A DNA stretch of 64,000 nt from Sphingomonas sp. PAMC 26621 (GCF_000251145.1 NZ_AIDW01000006.1:1-64000); one strand, 5' to 3'; shown: positions 1-11,083, counted from the stretch's first letter. Notes: generated by a model from the letters alone, not told the origin. A program made the numbers and translations.

Positions 1-24
1 GGCCCCGATCGGGGCCCTCTTCGT
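1..24 (+). terminator. Probable terminator stem at the window edge
   Basis: Positions 1-16 form a perfect GC-rich inverted repeat (GGCCCC-GATC-GGGGCC) followed by a pyrimidine-rich CTCTTCG. This could end a gene lying left of the window. The T-tract is poor, so a factor-independent terminator is only moderately supported. Confidence 0.4.
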
Positions 25-101
25 ATCGTCAGCCTCGCATCAACAATGGCCTGCTTTTACTCCGCCCCGCTGGCCTGGAATGCGACCGGCGTTGACACAT
101 A

Positions 102-419
102 AGCGTTCCGACCGAAAAGCGCGAGCGGCGCGCCCAGAATATCGGCAACGTGGCGTCGGACCTGACCGATACGCGGCCGATGGGGCTCGTCATTCAGCTC
201 GGCAAGGACGAGTTTCTGGTCGTAGGCCAGGACATCAAGATCAGCTTCGCGCGTAAAGCCGGTAATCGTGATGACGTAGAGTTGGCCAGGGTCGAAGAAG
301 GCCGGTTCGTCGATGGGCGCTGGGTGCCGGGGCGTGTCATCAATGGTGACGAGCGGTTGAGCATCGTCCCGTCCGACCGTTTCGGCATGACCCGCATCAG
401 GCTCCTCCCGGCACCGTAA
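102..419 (+). pseudogene. C-terminal fragment of a GH35 beta-galactosidase (DUF5597-type)
   Basis: The plus-strand frame is open from just after a TGA at 93-95 to a TAA at 417-419, with G/C at most third positions. It reads like the end of the DUF5597 domain found at the C terminus of GH35 beta-galactosidases of sphingomonads and Caulobacter: 'DEFLVVGQDIKISF', then 'VEEGRFVDGRWVPGRVINGD', then 'RIRLLP'. Only about 90-105 residues of a protein normally over 500 residues long are present, with no catalytic barrel. It is therefore a gene remnant, unless a frameshift near 93 hides more sequence. A 141-codon frame on the opposite strand (57-482) is treated as its antisense shadow. The family call is from memory of the motif spacing. 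Confidence 0.55.
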
Positions 420-459
420 CGAGGTGTGCTGGCGCGTTAGTGATCCGGAGGCCGCCGCG

Positions 460-1371
460 CTAGACCTGCATGGGTTCGTCATTCCGGGTATCCCGTCCGG
501 TATCGCGCTGTTGGCGGTACCGCGTGGGAGACATCCCGGAATGACGGCTGAAGAAACGCGTAAAATAGGCGGGATCGGTGAAGCCGAGCGCGTAGCCGAT
601 CTCCGCCACCGACAGATGCGAATAGAGCAATGCGCGCCGGGCCTCTAGGATCGCACGCTGATCGAGCATGGCTGCGGGTGAACGCCCCGCAATCCGGGCG
701 CATGCCATCCGCAGGCTGGTCTCGCTCGTGCCGAGGTCGCGAGCATGGGTCGCGATGCTTTCACGCAGGCGGAAGCGGTCCTCGATACGAGCACGAAAAC
801 GGGCGACCAAACTGGCATATTGCCCGCGATCGAGCGCGGGAGCGGTATCGCTGGCAGGCAGGACCCGCAGGGACACGACAAGCATCGCGAGCAGCGCGGC
901 CTCCACTGCGGCATAATGGCCTTTGGTAGACCAGGCGACTTCCTGACGCAGCGTTGCCATAAAGTCGGACAAGCGGGCTACCGCTGCGGTGTCCGGAGTG
1001 ACCGCGCGGGGACGGTCGAAGACTGATTCGACGTCCGGGTGCCGGGCGGCAAGATTTTCGAAATACGTCCGGGCGAGCGTAAGCACCGAACCAGACGATT
1101 CCGTCGTCCAGTGGAAGCCGTGGATGACGCCTGCGGGGACCAGCAGCAGTGCCGGTGCATCGAAGTGCATGGCGATATCCTCAGCCCGCATGGCCCCACC
1201 GCCCGACGTGATCAGGAACATCTGGACCAGATCTGCGTGCGCATGTGGTTGGATCGTCCATTCGCTCGGTCGCGATCGATCGTCCAAGTGTTCGACGTGA
1301 ATGAACCCATCGGCGACTGCACGGTGCGGTTCTCCGTAGAGGTAGAAGCTCGGGACAGCCAGGGTCGACAT
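460..1371 (-). CDS. AraC-family regulator, probable PobR/PobC-type activator of pobA
   Basis: This 303-residue protein has an N-terminal cupin-like effector domain ('WTIQPHAHADLVQMFLITSGGG', then 'LLLVPAGVIHGFHW') and a C-terminal AraC HTH domain from about residue 195 to 290. The second helix-turn-helix ends with 'EIGYALGFTDPAYFTRFFSRHSGMSPTRYR'-like sequence, here in pieces under the usual AraC signature. It is transcribed away from pobA with 128 bases between the two starts. In proteobacteria, AraC-type PobR/PobC regulators sit beside pobA and respond to 4-hydroxybenzoate, so control of pobA and perhaps the pca genes is inferred from family and position. The cupin histidines (HAHAD) resemble those of other HpaA/PobC proteins. 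It could also respond to protocatechuate. Confidence 0.85.
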   Translation of the reverse strand: MSTLAVPSFYLYGEPHRAVADGFIHVEHLDDRSRPSEWTIQPHAHADLVQMFLITSGGGAMRAEDIAMHFDAPALLLVPAGVIHGFHWTTESSGSVLTLARTYFENLAARHPDVESVFDRPRAVTPDTAAVARLSDFMATLRQEVAWSTKGHYAAVEAALLAMLVVSLRVLPASDTAPALDRGQYASLVARFRARIEDRFRLRESIATHARDLGTSETSLRMACARIAGRSPAAMLDQRAILEARRALLYSHLSVAEIGYALGFTDPAYFTRFFSRHSGMSPTRYRQQRDTGRDTRNDEPMQV

Positions 1372-1400
1372 GCGAGCACCATAGCGCCTTTGCTGGATAA

Positions 1401-2681
<1,281 letters not shown>

Positions 2682-2694
2682 AGGATCAAGCGGC

Positions 2695-3404
2695 ATGAAG
2701 AACAAGGTGTACGAGACTCCCGCTGCTGCGCTCGACGGACTGCTGTTCGACGGCATGACGATCATGTCGGGCGGGTTCGGCCTGTCGGGCAATCCCGAAA
2801 GCCTGATCCCGGAGGTGCGCGCGTCCGGCGTGCGAGACCTGACCGTCATCTCGAACAACGCCGGAGCTGATGGCTTCGGCCTGTGGATGCTCCTGGAATC
2901 GCGTCAGATTGCGAAGATGATCTCGAGCTATGTCGGCGAGAACAAGCTGTTCGAACAGCAATATCTCAGCGGTGAACTCGCGCTGGAACTGACGCCGCAG
3001 GGGACGCTGGCGGAGCGCATCCGCGCTGGGGGTGCGGGGATCCCGGCCTTCTATACGAAGACCGGGGTCGGCACCGTCGTAGCGGAGGGCAAGCCGGTCG
3101 AGACGTTCGATAGCGAGGCGTATGTCCGCGAGACGTGGCTGCGCGCGGATCTGTCGATCATCAAGGCATGGCGGGCGGACCCGGCGGGCAATTTGATGTT
3201 CCGCAAGACCGCGCGCAACTTCAACCCGAACATGGCGACGGCGGGCAAGGTGACGGTGGCCGAGGTCGAGGAGATCGTACCCGCCGGCAGTTTCGATCCC
3301 GACTGCATCCATACACCCGGCATCTTCGTCGATCGCATCGTGCTGTCGACGATCAACGAAAAGCGGATCGAGAAGCTGACGGTCCGCGAAACGGAGAGCG
3401 TGTG

Positions 3405-3405
<1 letters not shown>
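2695..3405 (+). CDS. pcaI: 3-oxoadipate CoA-transferase subunit A
   Basis: This 236-residue alpha subunit of a family I CoA-transferase moves CoA from succinyl-CoA to 3-oxoadipate together with PcaJ. The N-terminal '[19 protein letters not shown]' is the glycine-rich CoA-transferase signature, and '[16 protein letters not shown]' and '[20 protein letters not shown]' are characteristic of PcaI/ScoA. The stop overlaps the pcaJ start (TGATG), so the two subunits are translationally coupled. Succinyl-CoA:acetoacetate transferase (ScoA) has almost the same sequence; the location between pobA and pcaH favours the 3-oxoadipate enzyme. Confidence 0.9.
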
Positions 3406-4063
<658 letters not shown>

Positions 4064-4067
<4 letters not shown>

Positions 4068-4780
4068 CCGATGTGATCGGCTACTCGCCGGAAGAGCCAG
4101 GTCTGTCGCCCTCGCTGCACCCCGACTATCGCTCGACGGTCGACCGCAGCCCACGCCAGCCGTTGATCGCGATCCCGCCGACCTTGACCGAGACGACCGG
4201 TCCCAGCGCGTGGGACCGCCTGATGGTGGGACCCTCGGGGATCGACCTTGCCGCGCAGCATCCGGGCGTGCCGCAAGGGCAGCGGATCATCGTCTCCGGC
4301 CGCGTACTCGACGATCGCGCCCGCCCGGTGGCCAATACCGTCATCGAGATCTGGCAGGCCAATGCTGCCGGGCGCTATATCCATTCGGCGGACAATTGGG
4401 ACGCGCCGCTCGATCCGAACTTCACCGGGGCTGGGCGTGTCGTCACCAATGACGAGGGGCGGTACAGCTACGTTACGATACGACCTGGCGCGTACCCGTG
4501 GGGCAACCACAAGAACGCATGGCGCCCGGGCCATATCCACCTGTCGCTGCTCGGCCCTGCCTTTGCGACGCGGCTCGTGACGCAGATGTATTTCCCGGAC
4601 GATCCGTTGATCGAGATCGACCCGATCGCCAACGCGATACCGATGCCCGCCCGCCAGCGGATGGTCGGCCGCTTCGATATCAACAGCACGAAGCCCGCCT
4701 GGGCGCTCGGCTATCTTTTCGATATCGTGCTGAAGGGGCGCGACGAGACGCCGTTCGAGGATCACGACCATGACGAGTGA
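4064..4780 (+). CDS. pcaH: Protocatechuate 3,4-dioxygenase beta chain
   Basis: This 238-residue beta subunit holds the non-heme Fe(III) site of intradiol protocatechuate 3,4-dioxygenase, which cleaves protocatechuate to 3-carboxy-cis,cis-muconate. The motif '[15 protein letters not shown]' supplies the first tyrosine ligand (near residue 105), '[20 protein letters not shown]' the second tyrosine and the two histidines (near 143, 156 and 158). All four iron ligands therefore look intact. It overlaps pcaJ by 4 bases and pcaG by 11. Because the alpha chain downstream is frameshifted, an active enzyme would need that lesion to be bypassed or to be a read error. Confidence 0.95.
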
Positions 4781-5470
4781 GATCGCTGTCGAAGATCGCG
4801 AGACCGCGCCGCGGTTGGACAATCAGGATCCCGCCATTTTCGGACAGACGCCGTGGCAGACGGTCGGGCCGTTCTTCCATTACGGCCTGCCGTGGAAGGG
4901 CGGTGCCGATCTGGTCGGCAAATCCGCCATGGGTGCTCGACCCGACCTGTTCGGCGAAGAGCATTACGTCCTCAATCTGTCGTCGCCGACCGGCACGCCG
5001 GAGGGCGAGGTGATCGAGATCGCGGGGCAGGTGTTCGACGCGAAGGGGATGCCGATTCTCGATGCGATGATCGAGATTGGCAGGCGAACGCCGTCGGTCG
5101 CTATGCGAGTACGGACGATCCGCGCGACGCGGTGCCGATCGATCCGCATTTCCTCGGCTTCGGCCGCGCGTCGGTCGACCCGGACGGCATCTACCGGTTC
5201 CGCACCATTCGCCCGGGGCGCGTGCCGGGGCCCGGCAACACGTTGCAGGCACCGCATCTGGCGGTGTCGGTGTTCGGGCGCGGTATTCTGAAACGGCTCG
5301 CGACGCGGCTGTATTTCGCCGACGGCGAAGGCAATGACCATGATCCGGTGCTGAGCGCGGTACCGGCAGACCGTCGCAAGACGCTGATCGCGCACCAGCG
5401 GGACGACGGCCGCTGGTGGTTCGACATAAGGTTGCAGGGCGACGCCGAGACGGTCTTCTTCGCGGTATGA
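4770..5470 (+). pseudogene. pcaG: Protocatechuate 3,4-dioxygenase alpha chain, broken by a one-base frameshift
   Basis: The first frame (from 4770) codes a normal PcaG N terminus ('QTPWQTVGPFFHYGLPW', 'GEVIEIAGQVFDAKG', 'DAMIEI') and then turns to arginine-rich nonsense. From 5081 the family sequence resumes in the next frame: 'QANAVGRYASTDD', 'DPHFLGFGRASVDPDGIYRF', 'IRPGRVPG', 'AVSVFGRGILKRLATRLYF', ending at 5470. At 5070-5086 the read is ATCGAGATTGGCAGGCG, whereas the conserved I-E-I-W-Q-A needs ATTTGGCAG, so one T is missing at about 5078/5079. Restored, the protein would be 233 residues. It lies between pcaH and pcaB. A sequencing or assembly error in a short T run and a true null mutation cannot be told apart from sequence alone. 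Confidence 0.9.
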
Positions 5471-5476
5471 ACTCCA

Positions 5477-6619
5477 ATGACTGATCTTCTCCGCACCCGC
5501 CCGGCGACAACGCCGGCGATGCTGGCCGTCTTCGACGACGATGCGACCATCGCGCACGCCCTCGCATTCGAAGCTGCTCTTGCAAGAGCGCAGGCGACCG
5601 AAGGCGTGATCTCCGGGGAACTCGCGCGGGCAATTGTCGACGCCTGCACATCAACGGCGATCGGCGCTGCCGAACTGGCCGAGGAAGCGGCGCTCGCCGG
5701 TACGCTGGCGATACCGCTGGTCGCTCGTTTGCGTGCCTCGCTCGGTGGCGATGCCAAGAACGCGGTACATAAGGGGGCGACCAGCCAGGACGTCGCCGAC
5801 ACCGTGTTGATGCTGCAGGCGCGGGCAGCGACCGCGCTGCTACTCACGGACCTCGACCGCATCGTGGATGCCCTTGGTCGTTTGGCCATGCATCACGCCG
5901 AAACACCGGCGGTCGGCCGCACCTTGTTGCAGGATGCGGTGCCCGTCGCGTTCGGTCTGCGGATCGCGCACTGGATGGTCGGTGTCGCCGATGCGGCCGA
6001 GCGGCTGCGGCGCGACGTCGAGGACAATGCGCGAATCCAGCTTGGTGGGGCAGCAGGGACGCGCGCCGGGCTCGGCGGCGCAGGTCTGGCCGTCGCATCG
6101 CATATGGCGGAAGAACTCGGCCTCGCCGCGAGCGAACCCTGGCACGCGCGCCGGATCGGCATCGCCGCCATCGGCACCAGTCTGGCCATCGCGATCGGCG
6201 CGATCGGCAAGATGGCGCGCGACCTAGCGCTTCTGTCGCAGAATAGCGTTGGGGAAGCGCGTGAGCCGGCGGTCGCGGGCCGCGGCGGATCGTCGGCCAT
6301 GGCGCACAAGCGCAACCCGACCGGCTGCCAGATCGCGCTGTCGGCTGCGCTGCGGGCGCCGGGTCTGGCCGCGACGCTGCTCGTCGGCCTGCCGCAGGAG
6401 GAAGAGCGCGGACTGGGCGGCTGGCAGGCGGAGGGGCCGGTACTCGCCGACCTGTTCCTGCTCGCGGCCGGCGCGGCTGAGGCGATGGCGAGCGTCGCTG
6501 AAGCGTTGGAAATCGACGAAGACGCGATCGCGCGCAACCTCGCGAACGCTGGCATCGGGACCGATATCGGCGAAAGCGCGGCGATCGTCCGCGCGCTCGT
6601 CTCCAGACACGAAGGATAA
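5477..6619 (+). CDS. pcaB: 3-carboxy-cis,cis-muconate cycloisomerase
   Basis: This 380-residue member of the fumarase/aspartase superfamily lactonises 3-carboxymuconate to 4-carboxymuconolactone. It carries 'KGATSQDVADT' (conserved region 1/2) and the superfamily signature 'GGSSAMAHKRNPTGC' near residue 270, here of the PcaB type. It starts six bases after the pcaG stop and ends four bases before pcaL. The length is slightly shorter than the roughly 400-450 residues of many PcaB proteins, lacking some of the C-terminal tail, which is common in alphaproteobacteria. Confidence 0.9.
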   Translation: MTDLLRTRPATTPAMLAVFDDDATIAHALAFEAALARAQATEGVISGELARAIVDACTSTAIGAAELAEEAALAGTLAIPLVARLRASLGGDAKNAVHKGATSQDVADTVLMLQARAATALLLTDLDRIVDALGRLAMHHAETPAVGRTLLQDAVPVAFGLRIAHWMVGVADAAERLRRDVEDNARIQLGGAAGTRAGLGGAGLAVASHMAEELGLAASEPWHARRIGIAAIGTSLAIAIGAIGKMARDLALLSQNSVGEAREPAVAGRGGSSAMAHKRNPTGCQIALSAALRAPGLAATLLVGLPQEEERGLGGWQAEGPVLADLFLLAAGAAEAMASVAEALEIDEDAIARNLANAGIGTDIGESAAIVRALVSRHEG

Positions 6620-6623
6620 CGCC

Positions 6624-7811
6624 ATGCCATTCGCGATCCGGGAGGACGTACGCCTGTACTGGAAGCTCGACGGCGCCCCCGACCTGCCCGTGCTCGTCCT
6701 GCTCAATTCGATCGGCACCGACATGGCGCTGTGGGAGACCTGCGTCCCGCATTTGCTGCCCGCCTTCCGGCTCCTGCGGATCGACATGCGCGGGCACGGC
6801 GCGTCGGACGCACCGGGTGGTGACTATAGCCTGGCGATGCTGGCCGACGACGTCGTCGCCGTCATGGACGCCGCAGGGATCCAGACGGCAGCCGTTGCCG
6901 GTGTCTCGCTCGGCGGGATGATCGCGATGGAGTTGGCGCTGACTCACCCGACGCGGGTTACCGCGCTGGCTCTGATCTGCACGTCGGCGGCGATGGATAC
7001 CGACGCATGGCGTGACCGGATCGCGGTCGTGCGCACAACGGGTACGGCGGCCATCGCCGATATGGCGATGGGCCGGTTCCTGTCGCCGCGCTTCGTGGCA
7101 ACGCATTCCGGCGCGGCCGAAAGCGTGCGGCGGGGCATGATCGCGATGGCCGATGCCGGCTATGCGGGTTGCGGTGCCGCGATCCGTGACATGGCGCTGA
7201 TCGATCGGTTGCCGGCGATCGGTGTCCCGACGCTGGTCATCGCGGGCGACCGTGACGTCTCAACACCGTTTGCGGGGCATGGCGAACGCATCGTGGCCGC
7301 ATTGCCCGACGCGCGCGTGGTACATCTCGACGCCGCCCATCTCGCGCCGATCGAGACGCCTGCCGCGCTGGCAGCAGCGCTTCGCGAGTTTCTGAAACCG
7401 GCCGATACCCAGGATGCCGCAACCACCATGTTCGAGGCGGGCCTGCTCAACCGGCGTCGCATACTCGGCGATGCGTGGGTCGACGCTTCGCTCGCCAAGA
7501 GGACCGAGTTCACCGCCGATTTCCAGGCGATGATCACGCGGATCGCGTGGCATGAGATCTGGGGCCGGCCTGGTCTCGATGACCGCAGCCGTCGGTTCAT
7601 CGTGCTTGCCATCACCGTGGCGCTCGGCCGCTGGGAGGAATTCGCGCTCCACGTCCGAACCGGATTGATGCGTGACGGCTTCACGCGCGAGGAGCTCAAG
7701 GAAGTGCTGATGCAATCAGCGATCTACGCGGGCGTTCCTGCCGCCAACACCGCCTTTGCCGAGGCGGGCAAGATCATCGCCGAACTCGACTCCAGCGACA
7801 GCAAGGGCTGA
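6624..7811 (+). CDS. pcaL: PcaL: fused 3-oxoadipate enol-lactonase and 4-carboxymuconolactone decarboxylase
   Basis: This 395-residue protein joins two consecutive pathway enzymes. Residues 1 to about 250 are an alpha/beta hydrolase (PcaD) with nucleophile serine 95 in 'VAGVSLGG', an acid near 'AGDRDVSTP' and a histidine in 'LDAAHLAPIE'. Residues from about 265 to 390 are a carboxymuconolactone decarboxylase (PcaC) domain ('ILGDAWVDASL', 'WHEIWGRPGLDDRSRRF', 'LKEVLMQSAIYAGVPAANTA'). PcaL fusions are known in other bacteria. The start at 6624 follows the pcaB stop by four bases; the open frame extends upstream only as an out-of-frame reading of pcaB. Confidence 0.93.
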   Translation: MPFAIREDVRLYWKLDGAPDLPVLVLLNSIGTDMALWETCVPHLLPAFRLLRIDMRGHGASDAPGGDYSLAMLADDVVAVMDAAGIQTAAVAGVSLGGMIAMELALTHPTRVTALALICTSAAMDTDAWRDRIAVVRTTGTAAIADMAMGRFLSPRFVATHSGAAESVRRGMIAMADAGYAGCGAAIRDMALIDRLPAIGVPTLVIAGDRDVSTPFAGHGERIVAALPDARVVHLDAAHLAPIETPAALAAALREFLKPADTQDAATTMFEAGLLNRRRILGDAWVDASLAKRTEFTADFQAMITRIAWHEIWGRPGLDDRSRRFIVLAITVALGRWEEFALHVRTGLMRDGFTREELKEVLMQSAIYAGVPAANTAFAEAGKIIAELDSSDSKG

Positions 7812-7815
7812 ACAT

Positions 7816-9021
7816 ATGACCGATGCTTTTCTGTGCGACGCGATCCGCACCCCCATCGGCCGATTGAACGGGTCGCTCGCCAGCATCCGCGCCGACGACC
7901 TGGCCGCCATCCCCATCAGGGCGCTGATGGATCGCAATCCGGGCGTCGACTGGGGGGCGGTGGATGACACGATCCTCGGCTGTGCGAATCAAGCGGGCGA
8001 AGATAATCGCAACGTCGCGCGCATGGCCGTGCTGCTTGCCGGATTGCCCGAGACGGTGTCGGGATCGACGGTCAACCGTCTGTGTGGTTCGGGCCTCGAC
8101 GCGATCGGGTCGGCAGCGCGGGCGATCCGCAGTGGCGATGGCGCGTTGATGATCGCGGGCGGTGTCGAGAGCATGACGCGTGCCCCCTATGTCATGGGCA
8201 AGGCGCAAAGCCCCTTCGATCGGGCCCAGAAATTGGAAGATACGACCCTCGGCTGGCGGTTCGTCAATCCGGCGATGCGGCACGTCTATGGCGTCGATTC
8301 GATGCCGGAAACGGGCGAGAACGTTGCCGACCAATGGCGTGTCAGCCGCGAGGATCAGGATCGCTTCGGCCTTGCCAGTCAGGAAAAGGCCGCCGCCGCG
8401 CAGGCAAGCGGACGGTTCGCCACCGAGATCGTGCCTGTCACGACTCCACAGAGGAAGGGCGATCCGATCGTCTTCTCCGCAGACGAACATTTGCGCGCAA
8501 CCAGTCTGGAGGCGCTCGCGAAGCTCAAGCCGGTCGTGCGGGCGGACGGCACCGTGACCGCTGGCAATGCGTCCGGTCTCAACGACGGCGCAGCCGCGAC
8601 GCTCATCGCGTCCGAAGCCGCAGCGGCGCGACATGGGCTGACCCTCCGCGCGCGGATCGTAGCAATGGCCGCGGCTGGGGTTGCACCCCGGATCATGGGC
8701 GTGGGACCTGTCGAGGCCGCGCGTAAGCTGATGACATTAGGTGGGATCACGCTGGACCAACTTGACGTGATCGAGTTGAACGAGGCGTTCGCCAGCCAGG
8801 CAATCGCGACGCTCCGTGATCTCGACATCGATCCGTTCGATGACCCACGCGTCAATCGCAACGGCGGTGCAATCGCGCTCGGTCACCCTCTCGGCATGTC
8901 GGGCGCGCGGATCACGATGAGTGCGGTCGAGGAACTTCACCGTACGGGTGGTCGCTACGCGATGGCCTTCATGTGCGTCGGTGTTGGGCAGGGGATCGGT
9001 TTGTTGCTCGAACGGGTCTGA
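7816..9021 (+). CDS. pcaF: 3-oxoadipyl-CoA thiolase
   Basis: This 401-residue thiolase cleaves 3-oxoadipyl-CoA with CoA to succinyl-CoA and acetyl-CoA, the last step of the pathway. The active-site Cys90 is in 'NRLCGSGLDAIGSA', the NEAFA motif and 'GGAIALGHPLGMSGAR' carry the catalytic asparagine and histidine, and the second cysteine is in 'MCVGVGQG'. Length and start (ATG at 7816, five bases after pcaL) match PcaF. It is the last gene of the run. No clear terminator was seen in the 100 bases before the convergent neighbour. Confidence 0.93.
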   Translation: MTDAFLCDAIRTPIGRLNGSLASIRADDLAAIPIRALMDRNPGVDWGAVDDTILGCANQAGEDNRNVARMAVLLAGLPETVSGSTVNRLCGSGLDAIGSAARAIRSGDGALMIAGGVESMTRAPYVMGKAQSPFDRAQKLEDTTLGWRFVNPAMRHVYGVDSMPETGENVADQWRVSREDQDRFGLASQEKAAAAQASGRFATEIVPVTTPQRKGDPIVFSADEHLRATSLEALAKLKPVVRADGTVTAGNASGLNDGAAATLIASEAAAARHGLTLRARIVAMAAAGVAPRIMGVGPVEAARKLMTLGGITLDQLDVIELNEAFASQAIATLRDLDIDPFDDPRVNRNGGAIALGHPLGMSGARITMSAVEELHRTGGRYAMAFMCVGVGQGIGLLLERV

Positions 9022-9123
9022 TGTTCTTAGGATCGGTCGACCATCAGGATAATCGATTGGAATATGGCCGACGCAGCACTTCCTTGTCGTGGGACAGCGC
9101 GCGGTGATCGAGCAAGCCGATCT

Positions 9124-9927
9124 TCACGGTCTCTCGTCGCGAAGACACGCGACATAGTGCGCCGCAGACTGAGCGACGACCTTCTTGGCGTCGTGACCGA
9201 TATCCTGGCCCGCGAACGCCCCGTAGACGCGATCGAAATCATAGGCGTCCAGGCGTGCAGCGATGTCGACGACCTTTGCGGCCGGTAGCGGCAGGAGATT
9301 GGGATAGCTCCACATGAAGGAGACGCGATCCGCGCCGGGCGAGACCTGAACAATGTCCCCCGCGAAAATGACTCCGCGATCCTGCGAGCAGTGCAGGACC
9401 GTCCCGCCTGCAAAATGACCGCCGAGCCGGACCACGGATACGTCCTGCACGATCGACAACGACTCACCGCTCCAGAAACGAATGTGGGGACTGTCGCGCA
9501 TCACCCACTGACGGTCGTCAGCGTGCAGAAATATCGTCGCGTCGAACGCAGATGCCCAGTCCTGCATCGTCGTGTAATAATGCGGGTGGGAAATAGCGAT
9601 CGCGTTGATGCCGCCTAGCTTGCGAACCAGCGTGACGGTCGCGGCATCCAGGCAGGCCAGGCAATCCCATAAAATGTTGCCGTTAGGGGTAGTGATCAGA
9701 AAAGCCCTTTGGCCGATCGCGAAACGCGGCTCGGTTTGAATACTGAGGACGTTCGGCGCAATTTGCCGCCACGTATTGGCATGGTCGCGATGCAGATCTT
9801 GTTCCGTGGTCCAACGCTGGCCTTTAACCGGGACGAACTGGCGCTCATCGTTGCAAATTTCGCACCGCTGCGGTGGCGCGGCAAGGCTTGCGTACGAGGT
9901 GCCGCATGCACTGCAGAGGTGGATCAT
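9124..9927 (-). CDS. Metallo-beta-lactamase-fold protein with N-terminal zinc ribbon
   Basis: This 267-residue protein begins with a short CxxC...CxxC ribbon ('CSACGTSY' and 'RCEICNDE'), then an MBL-fold domain. Where typical hydrolases have HxHxDH, this one reads 'SHPHYYTTMQDW', so the Asp and third His of that motif are absent, although 'GGHFAGGTV' and 'IFAGDIVQVSP' give later His and Asp metal positions. That pattern recurs in a group of MBL proteins of unknown substrate. It converges on pcaF. A link to aromatic catabolism is suggested only by position. Confidence 0.75.
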   Translation of the reverse strand: MIHLCSACGTSYASLAAPPQRCEICNDERQFVPVKGQRWTTEQDLHRDHANTWRQIAPNVLSIQTEPRFAIGQRAFLITTPNGNILWDCLACLDAATVTLVRKLGGINAIAISHPHYYTTMQDWASAFDATIFLHADDRQWVMRDSPHIRFWSGESLSIVQDVSVVRLGGHFAGGTVLHCSQDRGVIFAGDIVQVSPGADRVSFMWSYPNLLPLPAAKVVDIAARLDAYDFDRVYGAFAGQDIGHDAKKVVAQSAAHYVACLRDERP

Positions 9928-10445
9928 AGGTCTCGTTCTCCAAGCTTATGCCGATCGGGTGGCAGATCGCGCTATTGAGCGAACGACATCATGGCCAGCG
10001 CCGCATGACAAAGCCGCAATCAAAGTCCGGACATATGGCCGCCTCGATCAGCGAAATGCAGACCTTCGTAAACCCTATCCAACCGAGGACTGTCCACCTA
10101 GGGCACAATCTCTGGCGTTCTGCGGTGCCGATCGGGCAGGCGCCGAAGGTCGACTCTTGGCAAGATCTGCCGTTCGACACGTCGCTGGTGAACGGCAGAA
10201 ATGTCCCAGATATCGTCGTTCTAGGGGTGCTGCGGGGCAATCGCTGAACCGATGAATGAATGTCCGGAGTTGTGAAGCGCAAGATGAATGCTGAGCGTCC
10301 ATGATTGGGTCTTCCGTCACTCCGTTAGCTAGCGCGAGGCGGCAGAGCTAACCAGTCGAGTGACAGGCCACACGTGCCGACCAGACCGATGCCAGACACG
10401 CAGTTCACACGCCCGGGTCTCGGGCGATCCGGTTACTATCGGGCG
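9928..10445. other. Intergenic stretch without a supported gene
   Basis: Short open frames exist on both strands but have no recognisable protein motifs or consistent codon bias. It lies between an MBL-fold gene and a decayed GST gene and may hold further degraded sequence. Confidence 0.4.
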
Positions 10446-11083
10446 TCAGCCCTGAAGGGCGTTAATCGCCAGCTGCGCTGCGAATGCTCGTTGGTAGGCG
10501 GGTCGTGCTTCAGCGCGTGCGACGTACGCTGCGAGCGCTGGATACTCATCAAGATACAGCATGCGGTAGCGCAGCAGCACCGACGCCATCATCAGGTCGC
10601 CCGCGCTGAAATGCCCGTCGAGCCATTCGCCGTCGCCAAGAGAGGCAGCTAGCTGTCCCAGCCGCATCCGTGCTCGGTCCTCGACCAGCGGCAGCCGCTC
10701 GCTAGCCCACGGCTGGTCCTTCTCGAAGATCCTGGCGATCGTCAGGTCGAGGATTGGGGGCTCCATCGTACTAGCGCCGCGAACATCCAGGTAATTGCCC
10801 TTGCCTTGGCGTCCGCGTCCTTCGGCAGCAGGCCCTCGTGGCTCTGCGCGATTTGGAGGACGATCGCTCCCGTCTCAAACAGGGTAAGGTCGCCAATTTT
10901 TAAGGTCGGTATTTGGCCGAAGGGGCTCCGCGCCAAATGATCGGGTTGCTTCAGCGCCGCGAACGACACGAGCCGCACGTCGTATGCTCCTCTACCTCCT
11001 CGAAGCCCAACGCACGCGCGTGTCGCGCGCTAGGCCTTACGGCCGTCCGGAGACTTCTCGAATGCCGTGATTGTCGGGGCCAT
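10446..11083 (-). pseudogene. Glutathione S-transferase, inactivated by several frameshifts
   Basis: Read on the minus strand, the pieces of one GST appear in different frames. The N terminus from an ATG at 11083 reads 'MAPTITAFEKSPDGRKA' and meets a stop. One base later the frame gives 'LARDTRVRWA', and a further shift gives the 'LEEV' type sequence. From about 10981 comes 'VRLVSFAALKQPDHLARSPFGQIPTLKIG' with the GST SPFGQIP cis-proline region, and then a last shift near 10760 into the alpha-helical C-terminal domain ending at 10446 ('FSAGDLMMASVLLRYR'). At least three or four single-base lesions are needed. The number argues for real decay rather than a single read error, unless this stretch was assembled badly. 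Confidence 0.8.

Noticed and set aside
57..482. 141-codon minus-strand frame at the left end
   Set aside because: It is antisense to the GH35-like fragment, which has the better codon pattern and recognisable motifs; its start region overlaps the AraC gene end.
5477..6619. Treating PcaB as adenylosuccinate lyase or argininosuccinate lyase
   Set aside because: The GSSAMAHKRNP motif is shared by the superfamily, but position between pcaG and pcaL and the overall sequence favour the cycloisomerase.
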